A stretch of 64,000 nt of DNA from CAKSQF01 sp964568425 (GCA_964568425.1 CAZMPO010000008.1:1-64000), one strand, 5' to 3'; shown: positions 52,832 through 61,850, counted from the stretch's first letter. Program-made: numbers and translations. Notes: generated by a model not told the origin, from the letters alone.

Positions 52832-53650
52832 TCAACAGTTGCCGAGATCGCGTGAGGGCGGCGAAAACTCGTTTACGGGAAAACTCATTTTCGCAAAAAG
52901 CTTGCACGGATCGTCTTCTTCAGCCGCTTGGCAAACTTTATCGGGCACCGAATATTCGGATGCCGAGATGATGAACTGCGACGGACGCTCGATCCTGACG
53001 ACCGAGAAGAAACCGAGCGAAACATAGAGACCGCGATTACCCATCGACGGGTCGCAGAGGTTGCCGTTTATATAATTCAGAACGGCGGTCGGTACCTCAT
53101 CAACACCGCAACAAGAGCATCTGCATCCGCCGCAGCCCTTTTCGATCACCTTGACCGACAGGGCGATCGGATCGACGACCTCGACAACGACAGATGGTTT
53201 GTTGCTCGAAACTGTCTCTCCGCCGCTTCCCCATGTGCAAAATTCGTTTTGCATACGCGAGCTTCTGAATATGTTTACATTTCCTTCGCTTCCGTAAAGG
53301 ACGACCTTCTTTTCGGTAACGGCTATGCCGTCAATTTCCTGCGACCTTCCGGGCGCGACACATGCCTCGAGAGTGATCTTTGTGAAAAATCTGATCGATA
53401 TCTGATAAAATCCTTTATTGAATTTGACAGGATCGACTACGATGTCCGACCAAACGACCTTTGTTGACACAACACGGATCGAGCCGCATTTTTCGAGCAC
53501 TTCTTGACCGCACTCGGTCAGCATCACCTTAACATCCTCGAAGCAGTCTTTATCTTTACAGCTGTCGAGAATCCGGTTCGTATCTATAATGACACTTTCC
53601 TTGCGAGCAAAATTGCCCATGTCCCGAGAGCTTAACTTGTTCTCCGACAT
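52832..53650 (-). CDS. Cysteine-rich conserved clostridial protein of unknown function
   Basis: I recall similar uncharacterised proteins from spore-forming Clostridia but know no function. The 272-residue protein has no signal peptide or membrane helix. Seen here are DSCKDKDCFEDV (30-40), a strand-rich core (FYQISIRFFTKITLEA, 81-96; IAVTEKKVVLYGSEGNVNIF, 109-128) and a cysteine cluster C173-x2-C176-x-C178-x-C180-C181. The ending is FPVNEFSPPSRDL. The alternating strands recall the SPOCS-type domains of spore coat proteins, but that is weak. Thirteen or more cysteines suggest cross-linking or metal binding. GGAGG precedes the ATG by 8 bases. It is a single-gene unit with its own terminator. 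Confidence 0.75.
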   Translation of the reverse strand: MSENKLSSRDMGNFARKESVIIDTNRILDSCKDKDCFEDVKVMLTECGQEVLEKCGSIRVVSTKVVWSDIVVDPVKFNKGFYQISIRFFTKITLEACVAPGRSQEIDGIAVTEKKVVLYGSEGNVNIFRSSRMQNEFCTWGSGGETVSSNKPSVVVEVVDPIALSVKVIEKGCGGCRCSCCGVDEVPTAVLNYINGNLCDPSMGNRGLYVSLGFFSVVRIERPSQFIISASEYSVPDKVCQAAEEDDPCKLFAKMSFPVNEFSPPSRDLGNC

Positions 53651-53673
53651 TGGATATATCCTCCGTTTTGAAA

Positions 53674-53700
53674 TAAGACTTACAATGTGCTGAAGTCTTA
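53674..53700. repeat. 8-bp inverted repeat before the 52832-53650 gene
   Basis: TAAGACTT (53674-53681) and AAGTCTTA (53693-53700) are perfect reverse complements with an 11-base gap. They lie just upstream of the GGAGG site of the Cys-rich protein gene. This may be an operator or a leader hairpin; no promoter could be fixed nearby. Confidence 0.5.
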
Positions 53701-53735
53701 CTGCATTTTATGTAAAACGGATGTTATTTGCCACA

Positions 53736-53765
53736 GAAAACACCCGCGCAACAAGGCGCGGGTGT
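53736..53765 (-). terminator. Intrinsic terminator after the P-loop protein gene
   Basis: A 10-bp GC-rich perfect stem (53740-53749 with 53756-53765) with a 6-base loop is followed on the minus strand by TTTT. It separates the 53801 gene from the 52832 gene. Confidence 0.85.
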
Positions 53766-53800
53766 CAAAATCGATCATATTATTGAAGATCAATCAAAAA

Positions 53801-54223
53801 TCAAGCAATGGTCGTGTTGCATGCGTTGACAGTCTCGTCAAGAAGATTGCCGACCTCTGTCGAAATGGTAAATGTAAAGTTGATGTTGTTGTTAAGACCG
53901 AGCGCATTGATCTTCTTAATGAAGGCATCAAGCTCTGCCATATCTCTTCCGCCGATTCTGAGAGTCGAGTCGACGAATATGTCGGTTATGTCGTAGTTGG
54001 AGGCAATAAGTCCGCAAATGAACGCGTAGAAAGTCTCATACGAGTTGACATCGTACTCGTCAATATCGATAAGACGAACCTTGCTCGAAACGAGAAATTG
54101 CGAAACAGAAACCTTCTCGACACAAATGACGCTTCCCTTTGAAACTTCAACAGCGGCATTTACTCTGTCGATAAGCATGGATGTTTTGTTGTGGCCTTTC
54201 GGTCCTACGATAATATTTGTCAT
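53801..54223 (-). CDS. Small P-loop-like protein of unknown function
   Basis: The 140-residue protein opens with IIVGPKGHNKTSMLID, which matches a Walker A pattern except that the glycine before Lys is replaced by Asn. A downstream strand ITDIFVDSTLRIGGRD (about 78-93) may serve as Walker B. Similar small clostridial proteins are sometimes labelled PilT-like twitching proteins, but no pilus genes are here and that label is not supported. It could be an ATP- or GTP-binding protein with lost activity. AAGGAG lies close before the ATG. It has its own promoter and terminator, so it is expressed alone. Confidence 0.75.
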   Translation of the reverse strand: MTNIIVGPKGHNKTSMLIDRVNAAVEVSKGSVICVEKVSVSQFLVSSKVRLIDIDEYDVNSYETFYAFICGLIASNYDITDIFVDSTLRIGGRDMAELDAFIKKINALGLNNNINFTFTISTEVGNLLDETVNACNTTIA

Positions 54224-54265
54224 AGAAACATCTCCTTCGGGTTAGACCCTTTTAGTGTTAGTTAC

Positions 54266-54294
54266 ATTATACATTGTTTTTTTCAGTATTTCAA
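54266..54294 (-). promoter_or_regulatory. Promoter of the P-loop protein gene
   Basis: On the minus strand TTGAAA, a 17-base spacer and a perfect TATAAT, about 43 bases before the start. Confidence 0.82.
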
Positions 54295-54322
54295 GAGGTT
54301 TTTATCAATTCTCACAAATTGT

Positions 54323-55657
54323 TTACATTTTAGCGAGAAGAGTTTCGCGAAGATCCTCATAACCGGGCTTGCCGAGGAGTGCGAACATGTTTTTCTTGTA
54401 TTCCTCAACACCGGGCTGGTTGAAGGGATTGACCTCGAGCATATATCCCGAGATACCGCACGCAAGCTCGAAGAAATACACAAGATATCCGAACTCATAC
54501 GCGCCGCGCTTTTCAAGCTCAAGGACGATGTTTGGTGTGCCGCCGTCGGTGTGCGCGATGGCAGTTCCGGTAAACGCGGTACGGCTTACATAGTGCATAT
54601 CCTTGCCTGCGATGAAGTTCAGACCGTCAGAATTTGTTTCGTCAAAGGGAATGACCATCTCGTTTGACGAATTGACAAGGTCGATCACCGTTTCGAACAT
54701 GATGCGGCTTCCCTGCTGTATAAACTGACCCATCGAGTGAAGATCGGTAGTAAACGATACGGACGCCGGGAAAATACCCTTATTGTCCTTTCCTTCCGAC
54801 TCGCCGTAGAGCTGTTTCCACCACTCTGCCGTCATGCCGAGAGAGGACTCGTAGGATGCGAGGATCTCGACCGATTTGCCTTTGCGGTAAAGGATGTTAC
54901 GGAGAGCGGCATACTTATAGCAATCGTTCTCGGAGAGATCGACAGATGTATATGCAGACCTTGCGTCAGCCGCACCTTTCATCATGTCGTCGATATCGAT
55001 ACCCGCAACTGCGATAGGCAAAAGTCCGACAGGAGTGAGGACAGAATATCTGCCGCCGACATCATCGGGAACGACAAAGGTCTCATAGCCGCGTGCATCA
55101 GAGAGCTCCTTGAGCTTTCCGCGGCACTTGTCGGTCGTTACGAAAATTCTGTTCTTTGCCTCATCCGCGCCATATTTTTTCTCAAGGTACTCGCGGAATA
55201 TTCTGAAGGCGATCGCTGGCTCGGTCGTTGTTCCCGATTTCGAGATAACGTTTATGCAAACATCGCGTCCCTCGCAGATCGAGAGAAGCTCTGCCATGTT
55301 GGATGCGGAAATATCGTTACCCGAGAAATAGATGTCGGGTGTGTCTTTTTTCAGATCATTGTATTTCGCACTCTTGCAAAATTCGATTGCGGCACGCGCA
55401 CCGAGATAAGATCCGCCGATGCCGATAACGATGAAAACATCGCACATCTTCTTGATCCTTTCGGCGGCTGCCTTTATGCGCTCTGCCTCTTCCTTGTCGT
55501 AGTTTACGGGAAGGTCGACCCATCCGAGAAAATCATTGCCTTCGCCACTGCCGGATCTGAGTGTCTCATGGGCGCGACGAACATCGGGAGCAATGCTTTC
55601 AAGCTCCTCGGGTGTGATAAAGTTTGACAGATACTTGTCATTTAGTTTGATTGTCAT
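54323..55657 (-). CDS. pgi: Glucose-6-phosphate isomerase
   Basis: Pgi interconverts glucose 6-phosphate and fructose 6-phosphate. The substrate-binding IGIGGSYLGARA (about 99-110), NVISKSGTTTEPAIAFR and VNPFNQPGVEEYKKNMFALLG blocks are all present, the last shown here in part as NPFNQPGVEEYK. The length of 444 residues is that of the Gram-positive short type. GGAGG precedes the ATG. It is a single-gene unit behind its own promoter. Confidence 0.97.
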   Translation of the reverse strand: MTIKLNDKYLSNFITPEELESIAPDVRRAHETLRSGSGEGNDFLGWVDLPVNYDKEEAERIKAAAERIKKMCDVFIVIGIGGSYLGARAAIEFCKSAKYNDLKKDTPDIYFSGNDISASNMAELLSICEGRDVCINVISKSGTTTEPAIAFRIFREYLEKKYGADEAKNRIFVTTDKCRGKLKELSDARGYETFVVPDDVGGRYSVLTPVGLLPIAVAGIDIDDMMKGAADARSAYTSVDLSENDCYKYAALRNILYRKGKSVEILASYESSLGMTAEWWKQLYGESEGKDNKGIFPASVSFTTDLHSMGQFIQQGSRIMFETVIDLVNSSNEMVIPFDETNSDGLNFIAGKDMHYVSRTAFTGTAIAHTDGGTPNIVLELEKRGAYEFGYLVYFFELACGISGYMLEVNPFNQPGVEEYKKNMFALLGKPGYEDLRETLLAKM

Positions 55658-55694
55658 TTTTTGTAAATCCTCCGCTTTTTATAAGCTCGTCTTT

Positions 55695-55723
55695 ATTGTA
55701 CACCATTTTTCGAATTATTTCAA
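55695..55723 (-). promoter_or_regulatory. Promoter of pgi
   Basis: On the minus strand TTGAAA, a 17-base spacer and TACAAT, about 37 bases before the pgi ATG. Confidence 0.75.
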
Positions 55724-55732
55724 GTCCTTTTG

Positions 55733-56875
55733 CTAAATTAACAGATATTTTTTCAGTAATTTTACAAATACGTCGGTAAAAGTTATTTCCGCAATGTCTT
55801 CAAGAGCAAAGATATCCCTCGTTTCGATGATATTTCCTGCCATTTTGTATTCGATCGTCCCGACGATATCGCCGCGCTTGATCGGTGCGCTGACATGATC
55901 GGGCAGTGTAGCAAAAATTTCGATATTCTTGTCGCTCCCCTTTTCAACGATCGTTTTAAGCGGTGTGTAGCCTATCTTAACTCTGTCACACCGACCGCGT
56001 TTTACGGCGAGATCACCGTCCGACTCCGTTTTGTCCTCGTAATACGCATATGACGCAAAGCCAAAGTCAAGAAGACTCTTTGCAATCGAGTTTCTTATGT
56101 CGCGTGTCTTTGCGCCCATGACGACCGCGATAAGCTGGAGTCCGTCCCGTTTGGCACTTGCGCTCATGCAGTATCCCGCCTTCGACGTTGACCCGGTTTT
56201 CAGACCGTTACAGCCTTTGTAAAATCGAACGAGACGATTAGTGTTTGTCAATGTAAATTTACCATCACGGAGCGTATCCTGCCAAACGGTCGTGTATTTT
56301 AATATAGTTTCGTGTTTTATCAGTTCGGCAGACATGATAGCTATGTCGCGTGCCGATGTGAGGTGAACATTCGTTGTATCATCAAGACCGTTTGTGTTCT
56401 CAAAATTAGTGTTGTTCATCCCAAGCTCTCTTGCTCGCTCATTCATTTTGGCAACAAATTCAGCCTCGCTTCCGCAAACATGTTCGGCAAGAGCAAGAGC
56501 GGCATCGTTTGCGGATGCTATTATGACCGCTTTTATCATTTCCTCGACCGTCATGCACTCGCCGACCTCGAGATAAATTTGTGATCCGCCCATTGACGCC
56601 GCATTTTGGCTAACCGTGACATCATCGGACAGTGATATTTTTCCCGAGTCGATCGCCTCCATAACGAGAAGAAGGGTCATGACCTTTGTGACCGATGCGG
56701 GCGGCAGAGGCTCATCCGCGTTCATTTCATACAGCACCGCACCCGTTGCCGCCTCGACAAGTATCATGCTTTTGGTATCACCGAACGATCTCTCGGGCAG
56801 GTCGTTTTTTGTCGGGAGAAACCCTGAAAATCCGACAGTAACACATAATATAACAGAAAGAAATTTTGCAAACAT
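55733..56875 (-). CDS. dacF: D-alanyl-D-alanine carboxypeptidase (DacF/PBP5 type, S11)
   Basis: This low-molecular-weight penicillin-binding protein removes the terminal D-Ala of peptidoglycan stems outside the cell. The signal peptide covers about residues 1-20. The active-site SxxK is S61-V-T-K64, SxN is S121-A-N123, and KTG starts at K226. The C-terminal beta domain (about 275-365) is of the PBP5 C-terminal type. The last hydrophobic segment (FVKLLKKYLLI) could be the usual amphipathic membrane anchor. The ATG at 56875, with GAGGTG 6 bases upstream, is preferred to the GTG at 56881. It runs divergently from tldD. In Clostridia, DacF types are often sporulation genes, but no such promoter is clear here. 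Confidence 0.93.
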   Translation of the reverse strand: MFAKFLSVILCVTVGFSGFLPTKNDLPERSFGDTKSMILVEAATGAVLYEMNADEPLPPASVTKVMTLLLVMEAIDSGKISLSDDVTVSQNAASMGGSQIYLEVGECMTVEEMIKAVIIASANDAALALAEHVCGSEAEFVAKMNERARELGMNNTNFENTNGLDDTTNVHLTSARDIAIMSAELIKHETILKYTTVWQDTLRDGKFTLTNTNRLVRFYKGCNGLKTGSTSKAGYCMSASAKRDGLQLIAVVMGAKTRDIRNSIAKSLLDFGFASYAYYEDKTESDGDLAVKRGRCDRVKIGYTPLKTIVEKGSDKNIEIFATLPDHVSAPIKRGDIVGTIEYKMAGNIIETRDIFALEDIAEITFTDVFVKLLKKYLLI

Positions 56876-56973
56876 AAACACACCTCACCGTTGTCTGACA
56901 TTAACACAAATTATTCAAAGAGCACGATTTTTATGCATTTTGACAATGATTGAAGACAATTTCGAAAAAACTA

Positions 56974-57002
56974 TTGAAAAGCACTTGAAAATATGGTATA
57001 AT
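56974..57002 (+). promoter_or_regulatory. Promoter of tldD-tldE
   Basis: TTGAAA, a 17-base spacer and a perfect TATAAT, about 34 bases before the tldD start. Confidence 0.85.
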
Positions 57003-57035
57003 CGCATTGAAAAGAAAAAATGGGAGGTAAGAAAA

Positions 57036-58433
57036 ATGCCATTTTCAAAATATCTCGACAGCAAACGTGACATTTGCCGCGATCTCGTCGAATATCTCGG
57101 AAAAGAATACGAATACGTAAGCATTCTCGGCACCGATGTCAGGACGCAGGCATGGCGCTCGGATCGCAATATTTCGATGATAAGAGAGGGCGACGGCGAG
57201 TGCGGATTCGTTGTTAAACTGCAAAAGGACGGCATGTTTTTCGAGTATTCGCTTGACGACATTTCGGGAAACGCTCAGGCGGTCGCGCAGAAGATATCGG
57301 ACGCTCTTAAGGTAGACGCATCACTCAAGGAAAGAACGATAGGTGCGGAAGGTATAAAGGATGAGCCGCTCAAAAAGGATTTTGTAAGAGAATCCGACTT
57401 TGACGGCTACACTGACAGTGAAATACTCGATCTTTGCAAAAAAATCCGCGATGAACTTCTCCAAAAGGACGAGCATTTTGTAAACGCGATAGTTTCCGTA
57501 CAGCCGTACACGGTATCGAAGCTGTTCATATCCAAAAACAGAGAACTGTCCCAGCATTACGGTTGGGCAAACGGCGGAATATACGGCGTTTATTTTGATG
57601 GTAAGATGGTCATGGTAAGAGACGGAGCAAACTCAAATCTCCTTTCGGAGGTTCTGCCGAAGCTTAGCGGACTGACCGATCAGCTTGCCGACAGAGCAAA
57701 GAAGCTTGTTGGTGCAAAACCGATCGAGCCGGGAGTTTATGATGTAATAACCGACAGCTCGATCACCGGACTAATCGCTCACGAGGCATTCGGACACGGA
57801 GTCGAGATGGATCAGTTCGTAAAAGATCGCGCACTTGCAAAGAAATACATGGGCAAATATGTCGCGTCCCCGATCACGAATATGCGAGACGGAGCTGCCG
57901 CAACTTTAAGTGCCGCATCATATTTCTTTGACGATGACGGTGTCTTGGCACACGACACGCAGATAATTAGGAACGGCGTTCTCGTTGCCGGGCTTTCCGA
58001 TCTTGTATCGGCAACAGAACTTTCGACCGAGCCTACCGGAAACGGAAGACGTCAATCCTTTAAGAGAAAAGCTTATTCGCGAATGACCAACACATTTTTC
58101 GAACCCGGCAGTGACAAGCTGTCCGATATGATCGGATCGGTTAAGCACGGATATATGCTTTTCCAGACCAACAACGGAATGGAAGATCCCAAAAACTGGC
58201 AGATACAATGCACCGCCGAGTACGGAATAGAGATAGTTGACGGCAAGCTCACCGACAATTATGTCTCGCCTGTCGTCATGAGCGGATTTGTTCCCGATCT
58301 GCTTGGGTCTATCTCGATGGTCTCGGACAACTTTGAGGTTATAGGCGCGGGAATGTGCGGCAAGGGCTACAAAGAATGGGTGCGTGTTTCGGACGGCGGC
58401 CCGAATTTGAAAGTGAAGGTGAAGCTCGGATGA
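57036..58433 (+). CDS. tldD: Metalloprotease TldD
   Basis: TldD is the catalytic half of the TldD/TldE zinc protease, which in other bacteria degrades or matures peptides such as microcins. The HExxxH zinc motif is H249-E-A-F-G-H254 followed by GVEMD. The GNGRRQSFKRKAYSRMTN block and the terminal GYKEWVRVSDGGPNLKVK are typical. The 465-residue length fits. The start at 57036 is chosen from GGGAGG at 57022-57027; the much longer frame from 56616 passes through the divergent dacF gene and is rejected. tldE starts in the TldD stop (ATGA), so the two are coupled. No peptide substrate gene is visible nearby. Confidence 0.93.
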   Translation: MPFSKYLDSKRDICRDLVEYLGKEYEYVSILGTDVRTQAWRSDRNISMIREGDGECGFVVKLQKDGMFFEYSLDDISGNAQAVAQKISDALKVDASLKERTIGAEGIKDEPLKKDFVRESDFDGYTDSEILDLCKKIRDELLQKDEHFVNAIVSVQPYTVSKLFISKNRELSQHYGWANGGIYGVYFDGKMVMVRDGANSNLLSEVLPKLSGLTDQLADRAKKLVGAKPIEPGVYDVITDSSITGLIAHEAFGHGVEMDQFVKDRALAKKYMGKYVASPITNMRDGAAATLSAASYFFDDDGVLAHDTQIIRNGVLVAGLSDLVSATELSTEPTGNGRRQSFKRKAYSRMTNTFFEPGSDKLSDMIGSVKHGYMLFQTNNGMEDPKNWQIQCTAEYGIEIVDGKLTDNYVSPVVMSGFVPDLLGSISMVSDNFEVIGAGMCGKGYKEWVRVSDGGPNLKVKVKLG

Positions 58434-59704
58434 AAAGAATATATGATCTCCTCGCGTCAAACAGCGAGATAAGCAGATATCGCATAACGAAAACAGATCG
58501 CGATTCATACGAGATGTTTTTCGTTCACAAAAAGCTTGAAACAGTCAGATCAAGTGAGACGACCGACATTAATGTGACAGTCTATGTTGATCACGACGGA
58601 TCGACCGGCGACAGTAGCTTCGGGATCTATCGTTCGATGACCGATGACGATATCGTCTCAAAAGCTGCCGACGCCGTGGCAAGAGCAAAACTTGTATCGA
58701 ACAAGCCCTATGGCTTTCCGGATGCAGGCACCATCGATGCAAAGCTCAACACCAACCTTGACGCTCTGACATACAGTGAACTTGGCGCAAAGATAGCGGA
58801 TGCCGTCTTTGCGGCAGATAAAATCGACGGCGGCTCGATCAATGCGGCGGAAATATTCGTTTATCGCGATGTTACGAGAGTTGTAAACAGCGAAGGAATG
58901 GACAAGACACAAACGAAATATCACGCGATGATCGAGGTCATTCCGACATTTACGGACGATGACGAGTCTGTCGAGCTTTATTTTGCCCATGAATTTGCAA
59001 ACTTTGACCCCGACCGTATAACAAGCGAGGTCGCAAAGAAGATGGAAGAGGTCAAAAACAGGAAGGTTGCGATAAAACCCGAAGTTCCTCTCTGCTCTGA
59101 TGTTCTCCTCCATGAGAATGAGGTATGGGAGCTCATGGCACAATTTGCGAGCGATCTTAACTATTACAATGTTTACGCAAGATCCAATCTGCACAAAAAG
59201 GGCGATCTTATCGCAGAAAATGATGGCGGTGATCTTATTACCATCGACATGGTGGGAAGCATAAACGGCGCTGTCGGTTCATCTTATTTTGATGCGGAAG
59301 GAACGACGCTGATTCCGACAAGGATCATTGAAAACGGCAAAGTTGTCGGCTACTATGGCTCGCACCGTTTCGCAGAGTATCTCGGGGAGACTGACACGGG
59401 TGACCTCGGATGCATGGTACTTGAGAACGGAACGCTTAACGATAACGATCTTGCGTGTGCCGATTATATTGAGTGCATTTCCCTTTCGGGACTTCAGCTT
59501 GATCTTTATAACGATTACATCGGCGGAGAGATTCGGCTCGCTTATCTCCACAGCGGTGAAAGTGTAACACCGATCACGGGAATAACGATGAGCGGAAGAC
59601 TCTCGGAAGTACTGAAGACCGCAAAGCTTTCGAGCAAAACGATCACGGCAAACAGATACATCGGACCTGACAAAATGCTCATAAAAGGCATGAACATCAT
59701 GTAA
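58430..59704 (+). CDS. tldE: TldD-partner protein TldE/PmbA
   Basis: TldE is the non-catalytic partner of TldD and lacks the HExxxH motif, as seen here. The N-terminal substrate-channel region and DEVIRTLRE-like helices are replaced by IYDLLASNSEISRYRITKT. The C-terminal domain block GGEIRLAYLHSGESVTPITG and GMTMSGR-like GITMSGRLSEVL are typical. The length of 424 residues is normal. Its ATG overlaps the tldD stop codon, so the two proteins should be made in equal amount. The frame from 58355 is a readthrough of tldD and is rejected. Confidence 0.9.
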   Translation: MKRIYDLLASNSEISRYRITKTDRDSYEMFFVHKKLETVRSSETTDINVTVYVDHDGSTGDSSFGIYRSMTDDDIVSKAADAVARAKLVSNKPYGFPDAGTIDAKLNTNLDALTYSELGAKIADAVFAADKIDGGSINAAEIFVYRDVTRVVNSEGMDKTQTKYHAMIEVIPTFTDDDESVELYFAHEFANFDPDRITSEVAKKMEEVKNRKVAIKPEVPLCSDVLLHENEVWELMAQFASDLNYYNVYARSNLHKKGDLIAENDGGDLITIDMVGSINGAVGSSYFDAEGTTLIPTRIIENGKVVGYYGSHRFAEYLGETDTGDLGCMVLENGTLNDNDLACADYIECISLSGLQLDLYNDYIGGEIRLAYLHSGESVTPITGITMSGRLSEVLKTAKLSSKTITANRYIGPDKMLIKGMNIM

Positions 59705-59722
59705 TGACACATAAAAAGAAAT

Positions 59723-59765
59723 ATCCCGAGACGCATACAAAATGTGTCTCGGGATGTTATTTTTG
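59723..59765. terminator. Bidirectional terminator between tldE and groEL
   Basis: A 13-bp stem (59723-59735 with 59743-59755, one G-T pair) with a 7-base loop is followed by a T-run after a few bases. It sits between the convergent tldE and groEL genes. Confidence 0.83.
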
Positions 59766-59781
59766 GGCTAATTAATTTACA

Positions 59782-61422
59782 TCAATACATTCCGCCGCTC
59801 TGCATTGCTGCGGCGCGGGATGCTGCCTCTTCGGCTTTCTTGTCTTCCTTGATATCGGAGACAAGAGCCTCGGTCGTAAGAACGGTTGCGGCAATAGATG
59901 CAGCGTTCTGGAGAGCCGATCTCGTTACCTTTGTAGGATCGACAATACCTGCGTCGATCATGTCAACAAATTTTTCGCCGTACGCGTCAAATCCGTATCC
60001 CTTCTTCTTGGAGCGAGCGATCTTGTCAACTACAACGCTGCCCTCGTATCCTGCATTCTCGGCGATCTGACGAACGGGAGCCTCAAGGCACTTTTTGACG
60101 AGCATGATACCCGTCTTTTCGTCGCCGTCGGCATTCTTGAGAAGTGCGTCAACATTCTCGATAACATTAAGATATGCCGTTCCGCCGCCTGCAACGATTC
60201 CCTCCTCAACTGCGGCCTTCGTCGCGTTGAGTGCGTCCTCGATGCGGAGCTTCATTTCCTTCATCTCAACCTCGGTCGCGGCACCGACCTTGATGACAGC
60301 TACGCCACCCGCAAGCTTTGCAAGTCTTTCCTGAAGCTTTTCGCGGTCGAACTCGGAGGTAGTTGTTGCGATTGCCGAACGGATCTGACCGATACGCGCC
60401 GAGATCTCGTCCTTGCTTCCTGCACCGCCGACGATGATCGTGCGCTCTTTGTTGACCTTGATCTGCTTTGCCGATCCGAGCATGTCAACGGTCGCGTCCT
60501 TAAGTTCGAGTCCGAGCTCGGAAGTGATGACCTGACCGCCCGTGAGGATAGCGATATCCTGAAGCATTTCTTTTCTGCGGTCACCGAATCCGGGAGCTTT
60601 CACGCAGCAAACATTGATCGTTCCGCGGAGCTTGTTAAGGATCATTGTTGTGAGAGCCTCGCCCTCAACATCCTCAGCAATTACGAGCAGCTTTCTGCCC
60701 GACTGAACGATCTGCTCGAGTATGGGAAGAAGATCCTGAATGGAGCTGATCTTCTTGTCGGTGATGAGAACAAGTGCGTCGTCAAGGACTGCCTCCATCT
60801 TCTCGGAATCGGTTGCCATGTAAGGCGAGAGATAGCCGCGATCAAACTGCATACCCTCAACTACCTCACAAAGTGTTTCGGCAGTCTTGGATTCCTCAAC
60901 GGTAATAACGCCGTCGGACGTAACCTTTTCCATTGCGTCGGCGATAAGAGTGCCGATCTCCTCGGAACCGCTCGAAACAGCACCGACTCTTGCGATGTCG
61001 CTCGAACCGTTGACCGGCTGAGAGTTGCTCTTAAGACCCGCTACAGCGGCATCGACAGCCTTCTGTATGCCCTTGCGAAGGATCATGGGGTTTGCACCTG
61101 CCGCGACATTCTTCATTCCTTCGTTTATAAGAACCTGTGCGAGCAGAGTTGCGGTGGTCGTTCCGTCGCCTGCGGCATCGTTTGTTTTGGTCGCAACCTC
61201 TTTCACGAGCTGTGCACCCATGTTTTCCTTGGGGTCGTCAAGCTCGATCTCTTTCGCGATCGTAACGCCGTCGTTTGTGATGAGCGGGGCGCCGTATTTC
61301 TTGTCAAGAACGACATTGCGACCCTTGGGTCCCATGGTGATCTTTACCGTGTCCGCGAGCTTGTTTACGCCCGCCATAAGTGAGTTTCTGGCATCAATGC
61401 CAAGTGTGATTTCTTTTGCCAT
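59782..61422 (-). CDS. groEL: Chaperonin GroEL (Hsp60)
   Basis: GroEL is the double-ring folding chaperone. The N-terminal block ITLGIDARNSLMAGVNKLAD, the ATPase region DGTTTATLLAQ and the C-terminal GGM repeat ending (MQSGGMY) are seen. The length of 546 residues is standard. GGAGG is 8 bases before the ATG. It lies 32 bases after groES in the same operon, under the CIRCE operator. Confidence 0.98.
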   Translation of the reverse strand: MAKEITLGIDARNSLMAGVNKLADTVKITMGPKGRNVVLDKKYGAPLITNDGVTIAKEIELDDPKENMGAQLVKEVATKTNDAAGDGTTTATLLAQVLINEGMKNVAAGANPMILRKGIQKAVDAAVAGLKSNSQPVNGSSDIARVGAVSSGSEEIGTLIADAMEKVTSDGVITVEESKTAETLCEVVEGMQFDRGYLSPYMATDSEKMEAVLDDALVLITDKKISSIQDLLPILEQIVQSGRKLLVIAEDVEGEALTTMILNKLRGTINVCCVKAPGFGDRRKEMLQDIAILTGGQVITSELGLELKDATVDMLGSAKQIKVNKERTIIVGGAGSKDEISARIGQIRSAIATTTSEFDREKLQERLAKLAGGVAVIKVGAATEVEMKEMKLRIEDALNATKAAVEEGIVAGGGTAYLNVIENVDALLKNADGDEKTGIMLVKKCLEAPVRQIAENAGYEGSVVVDKIARSKKKGYGFDAYGEKFVDMIDAGIVDPTKVTRSALQNAASIAATVLTTEALVSDIKEDKKAEEAASRAAAMQSGGMY

Positions 61423-61454
61423 AACGGTTTATCCTCCTGTAAATTCAAATAGGA

Positions 61455-61745
61455 TCAGTCAAGAACAGCGAGAACCTCGCTCGCAGATACTATCGTGTAT
61501 TCTTCGTTGTCGAGTTTGATCTTCGTGCCGGCGTAGTTGCTGATGACGACCTTGTCGCCGACTTTGATATCGGTGATCGGGATGACAACCCCTTCGTTAT
61601 CCTTCGCACCCGGACCAATGGCGAGAACCTCGGCAAACTGCGGCTTCTCTTTTGATGCGGACGTTAAAATAAGTCCGCCCTTTGTTGTTTCTTCTGCCTC
61701 AACCGTTTTTAAAACCAAACGATCGGAAAGCGGTTTGATGTTCAT
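61455..61745 (-). CDS. groES: Co-chaperonin GroES (Hsp10)
   Basis: GroES caps GroEL during folding. The start at 61745 gives 96 residues or so, the family norm, and has AAAGGAG before it. The longer frame from 61790 runs through the CIRCE site and is rejected. The N-terminal NIKPLSDRLVLK, the mobile loop EAEETTKGGLILTSAS and the C-terminal NEEYTIVSASEVLAVL are all conserved. Confidence 0.98.
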   Translation of the reverse strand: MNIKPLSDRLVLKTVEAEETTKGGLILTSASKEKPQFAEVLAIGPGAKDNEGVVIPITDIKVGDKVVISNYAGTKIKLDNEEYTIVSASEVLAVLD

Positions 61746-61783
61746 ATTATAATCTCCTTTTTCAGATTTTGCTTTATTTGTTT

Positions 61784-61810
61784 TTGGCACTCGATGAGGT
61801 CGAGTGCTAA
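61784..61810 (-). promoter_or_regulatory. CIRCE operator before groES-groEL
   Basis: On the plus strand TTGGCACTC-N9-GAGTGCTAA is one base from the CIRCE consensus. It covers the expected transcription start of groES, so the HrcA encoded at 17502 should repress the operon. Confidence 0.95.
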
Positions 61811-61822
61811 CTCACGATTACT

Positions 61823-61850
61823 ATTGTAGTCATTTTCCAAAAAAATGCAA
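61823..61850 (-). promoter_or_regulatory. Promoter of groES-groEL
   Basis: On the minus strand TTGCAT, a 16-base spacer and TACAAT, ending 12 bases before CIRCE. The arrangement is that of an HrcA-controlled vegetative promoter. Confidence 0.75.

Noticed and set aside
56616..57035. N-terminal extension of tldD by 140 codons
   Set aside because: It runs antisense through dacF and across the tldD promoter; a good ribosome site and family length support the start at 57036.
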